A DNA stretch of 64,000 nucleotides from an uncultured Acetatifactor sp. (GTDB lineage Bacteria > Bacillota > Clostridia > Lachnospirales > Lachnospiraceae): the NCBI GenBank assembly GCA_910584865.1, contig CAJUCE010000013.1, positions 10,819 to 74,818 of the forward strand. Direction: 5' to 3'. Numbering within the stretch: position 1 is the first letter of the stretch; every line of letters begins with the position of its first letter. A model generated the notes under the pieces. That model worked only from the letters and a program-made list of their open reading frames with translations, was not told the DNA's origin and ran no database searches. Shown piece after piece: positions 53,221 through 60,002 of this stretch. A program made the translations under genes and the position numbers.

Positions 53221-53558
53221 TGAATGTAATCAATGTGAATGAAGGACCGAAGATGGAGTATTCCGTCAGCAAGAACAAAATCACGTTCGCTGACGAGCTT
53301 ACGGTCAACCTGGAGAAATGCGAGAGAGACTATCCGGTTTCCATCGACATCTGTATTGACAAGTTCGGCATGGTAACTACTGGCCTGGGAGTGAGGTATG
53401 CTGCCCAGATTGAGATTCCGGAGCGGCAGTACACGGAGGAGAGCATCAAGAATCCGGATTACGACCCGGAGGACCCCCAGAGCCAGGAAACGGTCATCAA
53501 GAAGGAGCCGGTATCTTTCAGCATGGCAAATGTCACACTCAAACTTTATGCGATCTAA
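53220..53558 (+). CDS. Fibre-region protein, unknown
   Basis: A 112-residue protein (MNVINVNEGPKMEYSVSKNK; ISFSM-like end ANVTLKLYAI) with mixed beta structure, preceded by taggaggtaagagg. Together with its neighbours it may build the base on which the diversified protein sits. No family recognised. Confidence 0.6.
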   Translation: MNVINVNEGPKMEYSVSKNKITFADELTVNLEKCERDYPVSIDICIDKFGMVTTGLGVRYAAQIEIPERQYTEESIKNPDYDPEDPQSQETVIKKEPVSFSMANVTLKLYAI

Positions 53559-53576
53559 GAAGGAGGATTTTATATC

Positions 53577-54650
53577 ATGGGAAATTACGACCAGTTTGCG
53601 GCAGCGGTAAAAGAGATTTCGGGCGGCAAGAATGTTGTCCTGCTGGATGACATGGATATGCCGTCCATTTATGTGCCTATCTACAAGATGAAGAACAGTG
53701 ACCTGGTTTCCGGGTTGAGCCAGAACATCCACCCTGCTTTCAGTGTGGCAGAGAACGGCGCCCAGGTGGAGCGTTCCGTGTTCTACTACTCCAAGTACCA
53801 GAATGTAGTCATCAACGGCAGAGCCTACTCCCTGGCGCACAGAGACCCCAAAGTGTACATCAATTTCGACCAGGCAAAGATAGCCTGCGATGCGAAGGGG
53901 CCTGGATTCCACCTGGGGACAATGGCAGAGTGGGCCTGCATCGCGCTCTGGTGCCGGAAGAATGGAACGATGCCGCATGGAAACAACAGCTACGGATGCG
54001 ACCACGGCCACTCCTACGAGAAAGGCCAGGTGAGCTACCAGTACACGGACAGCGGAAAGCAGTATGACGGACGCACCTTTACCGGTTCCGGACCGGCCAC
54101 CTGGGGGCATGACTGGACGCAGTTCGGCATCCAGGACATGAACGGCAACGTCTGGGAGTGGGTAGGCGGTATGCGTCTGAAAGAAGGAGAAATCCAGGTG
54201 ATTCCGTACAACAACGCGGCACTCGGAGCGGACTGCGACCAGGGGCCGTCCTCTACCCTCTGGAAAGCCATCAAGAATGACGGTTCCCTGGTGGAGCCTG
54301 GGACGGCGGCAACATTAAAGTATGATTGGGTGTCCGGTAAGATTCAGCTGACAACCGGCATCACAACAGCGGCGGATGCAGGACGTTACTGCGAGTATAA
54401 GGATATGACGCTGGCAAGCGGCCTCACCGCTCCGGAGCTGGCAAAAGTCCTTCTGGTTTATCCGGATGAACCCAGCGGAGATTATGCCGGTGACGGTCAC
54501 TGGATGAACAACGCCGGAGAGCGTTTGCCGCTCTGTGGGGGCAGCTGGAGCGACGCCGCGTACGCTGGTGTGTTCAGCGTGGTTTTGGACTACCCGCGCT
54601 CGAGCTCGTACCACTCCGTTGGTTTTCGCTCCGCTTATGTAGAACTGTAA
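53577..54650 (+). CDS. DGR target protein, FGE/C-type-lectin-like fold
   Basis: A 357-residue protein diversified by the retroelement that follows. The N-terminal part (about 1-95) likely attaches it to the tail. The rest resembles the formylglycine-generating-enzyme form of the C-type lectin fold: NFDQAKIACDAKGPGFHLGTMAEWACIALW, WGHDWTQFGIQDMNGNVWEWVGG (188-195) and a final VGFRSAYVEL. Residues 316-353 are the variable repeat. There 13 residues differ from those the template would encode: Leu319, Ser323, Ser325, Asp326, Tyr329, Ala330, Ser334, Val336, Asp338, Tyr339, Ser343, Tyr345 and Ser347. As the last fibre-region gene it is the probable receptor-binding protein. Confidence 0.93.
   Translation: MGNYDQFAAAVKEISGGKNVVLLDDMDMPSIYVPIYKMKNSDLVSGLSQNIHPAFSVAENGAQVERSVFYYSKYQNVVINGRAYSLAHRDPKVYINFDQAKIACDAKGPGFHLGTMAEWACIALWCRKNGTMPHGNNSYGCDHGHSYEKGQVSYQYTDSGKQYDGRTFTGSGPATWGHDWTQFGIQDMNGNVWEWVGGMRLKEGEIQVIPYNNAALGADCDQGPSSTLWKAIKNDGSLVEPGTAATLKYDWVSGKIQLTTGITTAADAGRYCEYKDMTLASGLTAPELAKVLLVYPDEPSGDYAGDGHWMNNAGERLPLCGGSWSDAAYAGVFSVVLDYPRSSSYHSVGFRSAYVEL
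54522..54635 (+). repeat. DGR variable repeat (VR)
   Basis: 114 bp, in frame with the target gene, aligned without gaps to the template repeat. It differs at 15 positions, all of which are A in the template. The last 19 bases (cgttggttttcgctccgct) are identical in both repeats and contain no adenine; they should hold the initiation-of-homing end. Confidence 0.95.
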
Positions 54651-54673
54651 AACTGTCCACTGGATCACTGATT

Positions 54674-54691
54674 GCCCTGCGGTAGCAGGGC
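54674..54691 (+). other. DGR homing hairpin after the VR
   Basis: A perfect 7-bp stem gccctgc/gcagggc with tetraloop ggta lies 38 bases after the VR end. In Bordetella phage BPP-1 a similar hairpin just after the VR makes retrohoming efficient. Because there is no T-run, it is unlikely to be a terminator. Confidence 0.8.
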
Positions 54692-54711
54692 TGTAACTTT
54701 ACGGAGGCAAT

Positions 54712-55125
54712 ATGTCTGAAAAGAGAGCTGCCACTACCGGCGGCACAAGCAAGCAGGAGGCAGAAAATCTCCAGATAAGGCAGAAAATACAAGACATGGT
54801 GGTGTACGCGCTGCCGCTCATAGAGCGGTGGAGCGTACCACACCAGAAACTCCTGGGAGATGACATCGCCCACTGCATGAATGAAATGGTAGAGCTTGCG
54901 GCAGCTCTCCAGTTCGAGCAGAATAAGAAAACTCCGTGCAAAAATCTGGATATGAAGAATAAAGCCTTGCAGGATTTTATCACCCTGGCGTATGCGCTGA
55001 AATATCTGAAAGGTTCATCATCCTACGATGAATGGACGCGCCGGTCAATAGAAATCGGCGCGATGATTGGAGGGTATAAGAAGTACATATACGAGGACAC
55101 ACCTGCAGCAAAGGGCAAGAGGTAG
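54712..55125 (+). CDS. avd: DGR accessory protein, Avd type
   Basis: A 137-residue protein predicted to be almost all helical (IRQKIQDMVVYALPLIERW; DDIAHCMNEMVELAAALQFEQNK; ALQDFITLAYALKYLKG; EIGAMIGGYKKY). This gives four helices, as in the Avd four-helix bundle that forms a barrel, binds the reverse transcriptase and template RNA and is required for cDNA synthesis. The basic C-terminus (AAKGKR) fits RNA binding. Its position between target and template repeat is the common one. Confidence 0.85.
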   Translation: MSEKRAATTGGTSKQEAENLQIRQKIQDMVVYALPLIERWSVPHQKLLGDDIAHCMNEMVELAAALQFEQNKKTPCKNLDMKNKALQDFITLAYALKYLKGSSSYDEWTRRSIEIGAMIGGYKKYIYEDTPAAKGKR

Positions 55126-55129
55126 GGAG

Positions 55130-55159
55130 GCATCCGGGAACACCGGGTGCTTTCCTTTT
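55130..55159 (+). terminator. Hairpin with T-rich tail between avd and TR
   Basis: An 8-bp stem gcatccgg/ccgggtgc (one wobble) is followed by tttcctttt. It could end or reduce the tail-gene transcript before the template repeat. Confidence 0.6.
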
Positions 55160-55178
55160 GGGAGCAGGCTATTTACTA

Positions 55179-55292
55179 CGTTTGCCGATCTGTGGGGGCA
55201 ACTGGAACAACGCCGCGAACACTGGTGTGTTCAACGTGAATTTGAACAACCCGCGCTCGAACTCGAACCACAACGTTGGTTTTCGCTCCGCT
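55179..55292 (+). repeat. DGR template repeat (TR)
   Basis: 114 bp in the non-coding stretch between avd and the reverse transcriptase gene, colinear with the variable repeat. It holds 25 adenines, 15 of which are changed in the current VR. Read in the target's frame, it has AAC or AAT codons at most variable positions, the codon type that adenine mutagenesis diversifies best without giving stop codons. Confidence 0.95.
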
Positions 55293-55517
55293 CTACTCTC
55301 ATAAGCCAGAACCGGGCAGATTACGGTCTCCCCGGCAGTGCGAGAGATTAAAGGAGCCTGTTTCCGCTCCGGGCCGCAAGGCAGGAGAAAAATGGTGCCA
55401 TGTGTGCGTATGTGGCGCCGCCTCTGTGGAGACAAACAAAGCAGAAGGCAACTCTGGAAACTGCAAGTAACGGAAAAGTGAACGCCGCGACACAGAGATT
55501 TTAGAGAGGATGACGCG
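55293..55517 (+). ncRNA. DGR spacer RNA between TR and reverse transcriptase gene
   Basis: 225 bases without an SD-supported gene. It contains possible helices such as ccggg/cccgg near 55310-55335. In BPP-1 the corresponding RNA directly after the template is needed to bind RT/Avd and to prime cDNA. That role here is inferred from position. Confidence 0.6.
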
Positions 55518-56714
55518 ATGAAGATAAAGCAAGTATTTGACCTAATCTTCTCTATGGAAAACCTACATGCCGCCCTGGAGGATGCAAGCCAGGGCAGGCG
55601 GTACCAGAAGGACGTCCTGGCATACAATCTGAATGCCTGGGAAAAGCTCACCTTACTAAGAGAGGAAATCCTAAGCGGCGACTACTATATAGAACGGTAT
55701 TACATTTTCTATATCCATGAGCCAAAGCTGCGGATGATTATGTCAATATCTTTCCGTCATCGCATTGTCCAATGGGCGATTTACCGGGTGGTGAATCCGC
55801 TCCTGGTTCCGGGGTACATCCAGGATACATACGGATGTATTCCCGGCAGGGGCAGCCTGGGAGCCATGCAGCGGCTGAAATACTGGCTGAATATGGTTTC
55901 CAGGAAGGAAGGGGAAACCTGGTATTTCCTAAAGCTGGATATAAGCAAATATTTCTATCGGGTATCGCACCGGATACTGAAAGAAATCCTGGCCAAGAAA
56001 ATCAAGGATAAAAGAGTGCTGGAGGTTCTGTACGGAATCATCGACTGCAAGCATACCCCATTCGGTCTGCCACCAGGGAAGAATCCGGAGGATGTGCCTC
56101 TGGAGGAGCGCCTTTATGATGTCGGGATGCCGATAGGAAATCTGTTGAGCCAGCTCTTTGCAAATATCTACCTGGATGTCCTGGACCAGTTCTGCAAGCG
56201 CGTCCTGGGAATCCGTTACTATATCCGCTATATGGATGACGTGATTATATTGAGCAACAGCAAATTGCAGCTCCGGGAGTGGAAAGACCGGATAGGCACT
56301 TTCCTGGAAGTGGAGCTGGAACTTAATCTGAATCAAAAGACCTGCATCCGCCCGATAGCGCAGGGTATTGAATTTGTAGGATATAGGGTGTGGGCGGATG
56401 AAGTGAACGTTCGGAAAAGTACATCATTACGGATAAAACGGAACCTGGCCGGTGTCTGCGCGAAGTATGCCAGAGGTCAGCTGACGCTCCAGCAAGTGAC
56501 GCAGCGGTTCAACAGCTACATAGGGATGCTGAAGCATACCGACAGCCAGGGGCTTTTGGATAAGATATACCAAGAAATGGTTCTCACGACAGCGGAAGGA
56601 GGAAAGCTGGAGGATGGAGAGGCAGAACTTCTTTACATGCTCCCCATACAGCAGGAAAGGTGTATGTCCGATGGGGAATGGGAAATGCAAAACGACATGC
56701 AGCTGGTATGGTAA
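55518..56714 (+). CDS. DGR reverse transcriptase
   Basis: A 398-residue RNA-dependent DNA polymerase. It has a motif A Asp at 141 (LKLDISKYFYRVSH), IGNLLSQ at 206-212 and YMDD at 238-241. DGR enzymes carry IGxxxSQ where retroviral and intron enzymes have QGxxxSP. The Ile and Gln at these places match the DGR clade, known for misincorporation opposite template adenines. There is no maturase or endonuclease domain, ruling out a group II intron. It copies the template RNA into mutated cDNA that replaces the VR. A terminator follows about 80 bases downstream. Confidence 0.95.
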   Translation: MKIKQVFDLIFSMENLHAALEDASQGRRYQKDVLAYNLNAWEKLTLLREEILSGDYYIERYYIFYIHEPKLRMIMSISFRHRIVQWAIYRVVNPLLVPGYIQDTYGCIPGRGSLGAMQRLKYWLNMVSRKEGETWYFLKLDISKYFYRVSHRILKEILAKKIKDKRVLEVLYGIIDCKHTPFGLPPGKNPEDVPLEERLYDVGMPIGNLLSQLFANIYLDVLDQFCKRVLGIRYYIRYMDDVIILSNSKLQLREWKDRIGTFLEVELELNLNQKTCIRPIAQGIEFVGYRVWADEVNVRKSTSLRIKRNLAGVCAKYARGQLTLQQVTQRFNSYIGMLKHTDSQGLLDKIYQEMVLTTAEGGKLEDGEAELLYMLPIQQERCMSDGEWEMQNDMQLVW

Positions 56715-56796
56715 ATGCGAGCATTGCTTAGATTTCCACATACCGGCAGGGCAGGAGCCTTGTCTGGTGTGCGCGAATTTAAGAATAGATTTAAGG

Positions 56797-56819
56797 CCGT
56801 CCGAAGAGGGCGGTTTTTT
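56797..56819 (+). terminator. Terminator after the DGR
   Basis: A 6-bp stem ccgtcc/gggcgg (one wobble) with a 5-base loop is followed by six Ts. Confidence 0.8.
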
Positions 56820-56841
56820 AGTGGAAGGAGGTGAGGAAAGA

Positions 56842-57171
56842 ATGGATACCCCGGTAACACATAGGGAGCTGGAGGAGTTCCGGCGTCTGATGGAGTCAGA
56901 GAACACGCAGCTCAAGCAGGAGAATGACCGGCAGAACCACCGCATTGAAATCCTGGAGAACAGCCTGGAAAAGATGACCGAACTGGCGGCGTCTGTCCGT
57001 GAGCTGGCCGTGAGCATGAAATCCATGAAGGATGAACAGTCGCGGCAGGGAAAACAGCTGGAGCAGATCGAGGGCAGGGACGGCGAGAAGTGGCGGAAAG
57101 CTATGGGCTACATAGGAACCGCGATTCTGGGAGCCGTCCTTGCTATCGTATTCGCCAAGATTGGACTGTAA
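56842..57171 (+). CDS. Coiled-coil membrane protein (XhlA-like)
   Basis: A 109-residue protein. A long coiled coil (EFRRLMESENTQLKQENDRQ to GKQLEQIEGR) is followed by one C-terminal membrane span (YIGTAILGAVLAIVFAKIGL). This is the architecture of XhlA-type lysis accessory proteins encoded before holins. The ATG 8 bases after aaggaggt was chosen; the frame is open upstream to 56614 (see findings). Confidence 0.75.
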   Translation: MDTPVTHRELEEFRRLMESENTQLKQENDRQNHRIEILENSLEKMTELAASVRELAVSMKSMKDEQSRQGKQLEQIEGRDGEKWRKAMGYIGTAILGAVLAIVFAKIGL

Positions 57172-57182
57172 AGGAGGAGGCC

Positions 57183-57464
57183 ATGAAGGAAAAGAAGAAC
57201 GTCCGGACAATGGACATCATCCTGGCGGTGATTGCGGTTTTCCTGCTCCTCTTTATCGCAGTATTGCTATGGCTCTACTACCAGACCGGGGCAATCCCGG
57301 ATACCCTCTGCACATGCGTATTCGCTGCCTGCGGAGGGGAGTGTGGAGTCATGGGCTGGATAAAGACTACGAAGGAGCGGCGCAGGGAGCGGTCATTCGA
57401 GCTGGAGGACAGAGCGCACGAGGAACAAAGACAGAAAGAAATGGAGGAAAAACTGAATGAATGA
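57183..57464 (+). CDS. Small membrane protein of the lysis module
   Basis: A 93-residue protein with one strong membrane span (IILAVIAVFLLLFIAVLLWLY), a second Cys-rich hydrophobic part (TLCTCVFAACGGECGVMGW), and a charged coiled C-terminus. It lies between the XhlA-like and holin genes and overlaps the latter by 8 bases. Possible second holin or antiholin. Confidence 0.65.
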   Translation: MKEKKNVRTMDIILAVIAVFLLLFIAVLLWLYYQTGAIPDTLCTCVFAACGGECGVMGWIKTTKERRRERSFELEDRAHEEQRQKEMEEKLNE

Positions 57465-57822
57465 GATTTTATTTGAGCTTGTAAAGGTAGTAATCATGGT
57501 GGCCGTCCTGGTTATCACGCGGTACGTCATTCCCTGGGTGAGGGAACGCATCGGCGCGGATAAGCTGGCGATGGCGGAGAAGTGGGTGCGGTATGCGGTG
57601 CTGAAAGCCCAGCAGGTCATGTGGTCTGATAATGGAGCGGATCGCAAGGCATACGTCACTGAATTTCTGAAAGAGCTGCTGATTGAGAAGAACATCGCCC
57701 TCTCTGATGAACAGCTGGACATTTTGATTGAGGCGGCGGTTAAGCAGATGAAGATTGAGGAAAATTCCGGCATCACCATCACCGCGACCGATGAAGTACC
57801 GGAAGGAAAGACCGCAGAATGA
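57457..57822 (+). CDS. Holin, LL-H family
   Basis: A 121-residue protein with one N-terminal membrane span (ILFELVKVVIMVAVLVITRYVIPWV), then an amphipathic part (KLAMAEKWVRYAVLKAQQVM; ELLIEKNIALSDEQLDILIEAAVKQM), as in the phage LL-H holin family. Holins form the membrane lesions that let the endolysin out or depolarise the membrane. It is followed directly by the endolysin gene. Confidence 0.85.
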   Translation: MNEILFELVKVVIMVAVLVITRYVIPWVRERIGADKLAMAEKWVRYAVLKAQQVMWSDNGADRKAYVTEFLKELLIEKNIALSDEQLDILIEAAVKQMKIEENSGITITATDEVPEGKTAE

Positions 57823-57841
57823 TGTAGAAGGAGGGAACGCT

Positions 57842-59440
57842 ATGGCACTGAAAGGCAAGACGGTCCGGGAGCAGATATGGAAGTATCTGAAAGCTGCGGG
57901 ATTGAGCAATCATGGAGCGGCCGGCCTCATGGGAAATCTGTTCGCGGAATCCAGGCTGAATCCTAAGAACCTGGAGGACTTATGCGAGCGGCGGCTAAAG
58001 GAGGCCGAAAAGCCGTACTGTACGGATGAAACGTACACGGCGGCAGTAGACAGCGGAGAAATCAGCCGGGAAGAGTTCCTGCATCCGCTCCCTAAGAAAC
58101 AGTATGGGTATGGCCTGGCACAATGGACATCATCCGGAAGGAAGGCTGGGCTTTATGACCTGGCGAAGTCCAGGGGCGTGTCAATCGGTGATTTGGAGAT
58201 GCAGCTGGATTTCCTCGCGCAGGAACTTTCCACCAGCTACAAATCTGTCCTGGCGGTTCTGAAATCTGCAACTTCTGTGAGGGCGGCGTCTGATGCCGTC
58301 CTCATTAAGTTTGAAAGCCCGAAGGACCAGGGAGAGGCCGTACAGAAAAAAAGAGCCGAATATGGACAAATGTATTATGACGAGTTTGTAAAGCCTGCAT
58401 CCGGCAATACGGCAGGCACAAGCACCAAACCAGAAGGAGGTAAGGCAACTATGACAGAGGCACAGGCAAGGCAGCACATTTTGAGTATCATGAGGGGGTG
58501 GGTAGGTCTGAAAAGGGCGGATGGTTCCCACAAGGTAATCATCGACACCTACAACGGACACAAGCCCCTGGCGCGGAGCTATGCCGTGAAGTACACGGAC
58601 GCGTACTGCGCTACCACTGTATCAGCTGCAGCAATCCAGGCAGGATTTGATGACATCATTCCTCTGGAGTGCGGATGCGGCCAGATGATAGAGCTGGCAA
58701 AGAAAATGGGAATCTGGCAGGAGAACGATGCTTATGTTCCGGAACCGGGAGATATTGTCATGTACGACTGGCAGGATAACGGTGTCGGGGATAATACCGG
58801 CTGGCCCGATCATGTCGGTATGGTGGAGACGGTGGCAGGCAACATCGAGACCGTCATCGAGGGCAACATGAGCGGCGGTGTTGTAGGCCGCAGGAATCTC
58901 CAGGTGAACGGCCGGTACATCAGAGGGTACATCCTTCCGAAGTATGAAAGCAAGGCAGATAAGCCGAATGAGCCGAACACTTCCGGGAGCCTGGAAGTAG
59001 GCGATATTGTGACGTTCACCGGCAGGACCCATTACGCCAGTTCTTATGCGAGCGCAAAGAAGGTCTCCTGCATGAGCGGCCAGGCAAAGGTAACAGCCAT
59101 CAACAAGACCGGAGCGCATCCCTATCATCTGGTGGCAGTCTCCGGGAAAGGCTCTACCGTGCATGGCTGGGTGGATGCTGCCGACATCCAGGGCGTGACG
59201 CCTGGCTCCGGTTCTTCCGGAGGAGGTACCACTATCAAGGTGGGCGATACCGTGAACTATTCCGGGAATATCCATTACACCAGCAGCTACAAGGGGGCGA
59301 AGTCCTCTTCCTGCAAGGGTGGTACCGCGAAGGTGACGGCCATCAACAAGACCGGGGCGCATCCGTACCATCTGAAACATACCGGGAGCGGATGCACCGT
59401 GTATGGCTGGGTGGATGCCGACAAAGTTTCCAGATCATAG
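57842..59440 (+). CDS. Multidomain endolysin (lysozyme-like + CHAP + two SH3-like repeats)
   Basis: A 532-residue lysin. Residues about 1-185 form a phage tail-lysozyme/muramidase-like domain (GLMGNLFAESRLNP with likely catalytic Glu36, KQYGYGLAQWTSSGRKAGLYD). Residues about 204-375 look like a CHAP amidase/peptidase with Cys256 (DAYCATTVSAAAIQAG) and His324 (WPDHVGMVETV). Two SH3-like wall-binding repeats follow (about 405-467 and 471-532, both with KVTAINKTGAHPYHL). There is no signal peptide, so release depends on the holin. A second SD sequence inside the gene suggests a shorter product lacking the lysozyme domain. Confidence 0.88.
   Translation: MALKGKTVREQIWKYLKAAGLSNHGAAGLMGNLFAESRLNPKNLEDLCERRLKEAEKPYCTDETYTAAVDSGEISREEFLHPLPKKQYGYGLAQWTSSGRKAGLYDLAKSRGVSIGDLEMQLDFLAQELSTSYKSVLAVLKSATSVRAASDAVLIKFESPKDQGEAVQKKRAEYGQMYYDEFVKPASGNTAGTSTKPEGGKATMTEAQARQHILSIMRGWVGLKRADGSHKVIIDTYNGHKPLARSYAVKYTDAYCATTVSAAAIQAGFDDIIPLECGCGQMIELAKKMGIWQENDAYVPEPGDIVMYDWQDNGVGDNTGWPDHVGMVETVAGNIETVIEGNMSGGVVGRRNLQVNGRYIRGYILPKYESKADKPNEPNTSGSLEVGDIVTFTGRTHYASSYASAKKVSCMSGQAKVTAINKTGAHPYHLVAVSGKGSTVHGWVDAADIQGVTPGSGSSGGGTTIKVGDTVNYSGNIHYTSSYKGAKSSSCKGGTAKVTAINKTGAHPYHLKHTGSGCTVYGWVDADKVSRS
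58434..58453 (+). promoter_or_regulatory. Internal Shine-Dalgarno and start codon in the endolysin gene
   Basis: aaggaggt, 9 bases, ATG, in frame and at a domain boundary. Confidence 0.7.
58451..59440 (+). CDS. Nested endolysin form (CHAP + SH3-like), internal start
   Basis: aaggaggt (58434-58441) and an in-frame ATG 9 bases later lie exactly in the linker between lysozyme and CHAP domains. Translation from here gives 329 residues beginning MTEAQARQHILSIMRG. Some clostridial phage endolysins (CD27L, CTP1L) are known to use internal starts to make a second product. Use here is inferred. Confidence 0.6.
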   Translation: MTEAQARQHILSIMRGWVGLKRADGSHKVIIDTYNGHKPLARSYAVKYTDAYCATTVSAAAIQAGFDDIIPLECGCGQMIELAKKMGIWQENDAYVPEPGDIVMYDWQDNGVGDNTGWPDHVGMVETVAGNIETVIEGNMSGGVVGRRNLQVNGRYIRGYILPKYESKADKPNEPNTSGSLEVGDIVTFTGRTHYASSYASAKKVSCMSGQAKVTAINKTGAHPYHLVAVSGKGSTVHGWVDAADIQGVTPGSGSSGGGTTIKVGDTVNYSGNIHYTSSYKGAKSSSCKGGTAKVTAINKTGAHPYHLKHTGSGCTVYGWVDADKVSRS

Positions 59441-59455
59441 GAGGATGTACAGCGT

Positions 59456-59629
59456 ATGAAAAATTACATCGGTGTTAAAATCGTAAAGGCAGAGCCGCAG
59501 GAGAAAGACGGCAGGCCCGGATACAAGGTACAGTACCCGGATGGCTATGTGTCATGGTCTCCGAAGGACGTCTTTGAAAAAGCGTACAGAATACTTGACT
59601 GCGAAGATTTCATCAACAAGAAAGCGTAA
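59456..59629 (+). CDS. Phage gp49/gene 66-like small protein
   Basis: A 57-residue protein (MKNYIGVKIVKAEPQEKDGR; YPDGYVSWSPKDVFEKAYR). The DGYxSWSPKxVFExAYR pattern is typical of the N4 gp49/Sf6 gene 66 family, whose function is unknown. It has taggaggatg upstream and ends before a strong terminator. Confidence 0.8.
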   Translation: MKNYIGVKIVKAEPQEKDGRPGYKVQYPDGYVSWSPKDVFEKAYRILDCEDFINKKA

Positions 59630-59659
59630 CACCGCATCTGCATATCAGTAAGGCAAAGG

Positions 59660-59697
59660 GCCTCTCTGTCATTTCCAGGCAGGGAGGCTCTTTTTTA
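59660..59697 (+). terminator. Terminator of the late operon
   Basis: A 9-bp stem gcctctctg/cagggaggc (one wobble) is followed by tctttttt. Confidence 0.9.
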
Positions 59698-59712
59698 TTG
59701 CCGTTTTAGACC

Positions 59713-59814
59713 GTCCGCGGATTGTCCTATGGACTGTCCGTGGAAACGTCCAAAGAATGTCCAGAAGTCTAAAGCGTTTTGTCCTATGGACTGTCCGTGG
59801 ATTGTCCGTGGATG
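59713..59814. repeat. GTCC array, first block (helically phased)
   Basis: GTCC starts at 59713, 59724, 59736, 59748, 59759, 59781, 59793 and 59804. Spacings are 11 or 12 bases, with one gap of 22. Several units read GTCC, three bases, GGA, so each is a small dyad. The sequence tcctatggactgtccgtgga occurs twice. I see no gene here. Confidence 0.85.
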
Positions 59815-59900
59815 CACCATTTCTTTTCATTATCCAGATTATCTATGCAAATTTTCAGAGTGAGTTTCTTCCTATTATATGTTATCCAGATTTTTAGACC
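59815..59900. other. AT-rich spacer between the two GTCC blocks
   Basis: Contains a direct repeat ttatccagatt (near 59829 and 59882) and no SD-supported gene. Confidence 0.5.
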
Positions 59901-59945
59901 ATCCTATGGACAGTCCACGGACTGTCACGCGGAATGTCCATGTAT
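59901..59945. repeat. GTCC array, second block
   Basis: Four units start at 59901 (ATCC), 59913, 59924 (GTCA) and 59936, again 11-12 bases apart. They include atcctatgga, gtccacgga and gtcacgcgga. Confidence 0.75.
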
Positions 59946-60002
59946 ATACCATAACCGTAACCTAAACCTTTATTTAAAAACAAATATGTCCAATCAGATG
60001 GT

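Noticed and set aside
55179..55292. TR as the end of a second target gene
   Set aside because: There is no stop-free coding context in the target's frame upstream, and a terminator-like hairpin precedes it.
55067..55351. Open frame running through the template repeat
   Set aside because: It starts inside avd in another frame, lacks an SD sequence, and reads the TR in a frame different from the target's; the TR is an RNA template.
55518..56714. Group II intron or retron reverse transcriptase
   Set aside because: IGNLLSQ instead of QGxxxSP, no maturase or endonuclease domain, no intron domain V, and TR/VR with adenine-only differences nearby.
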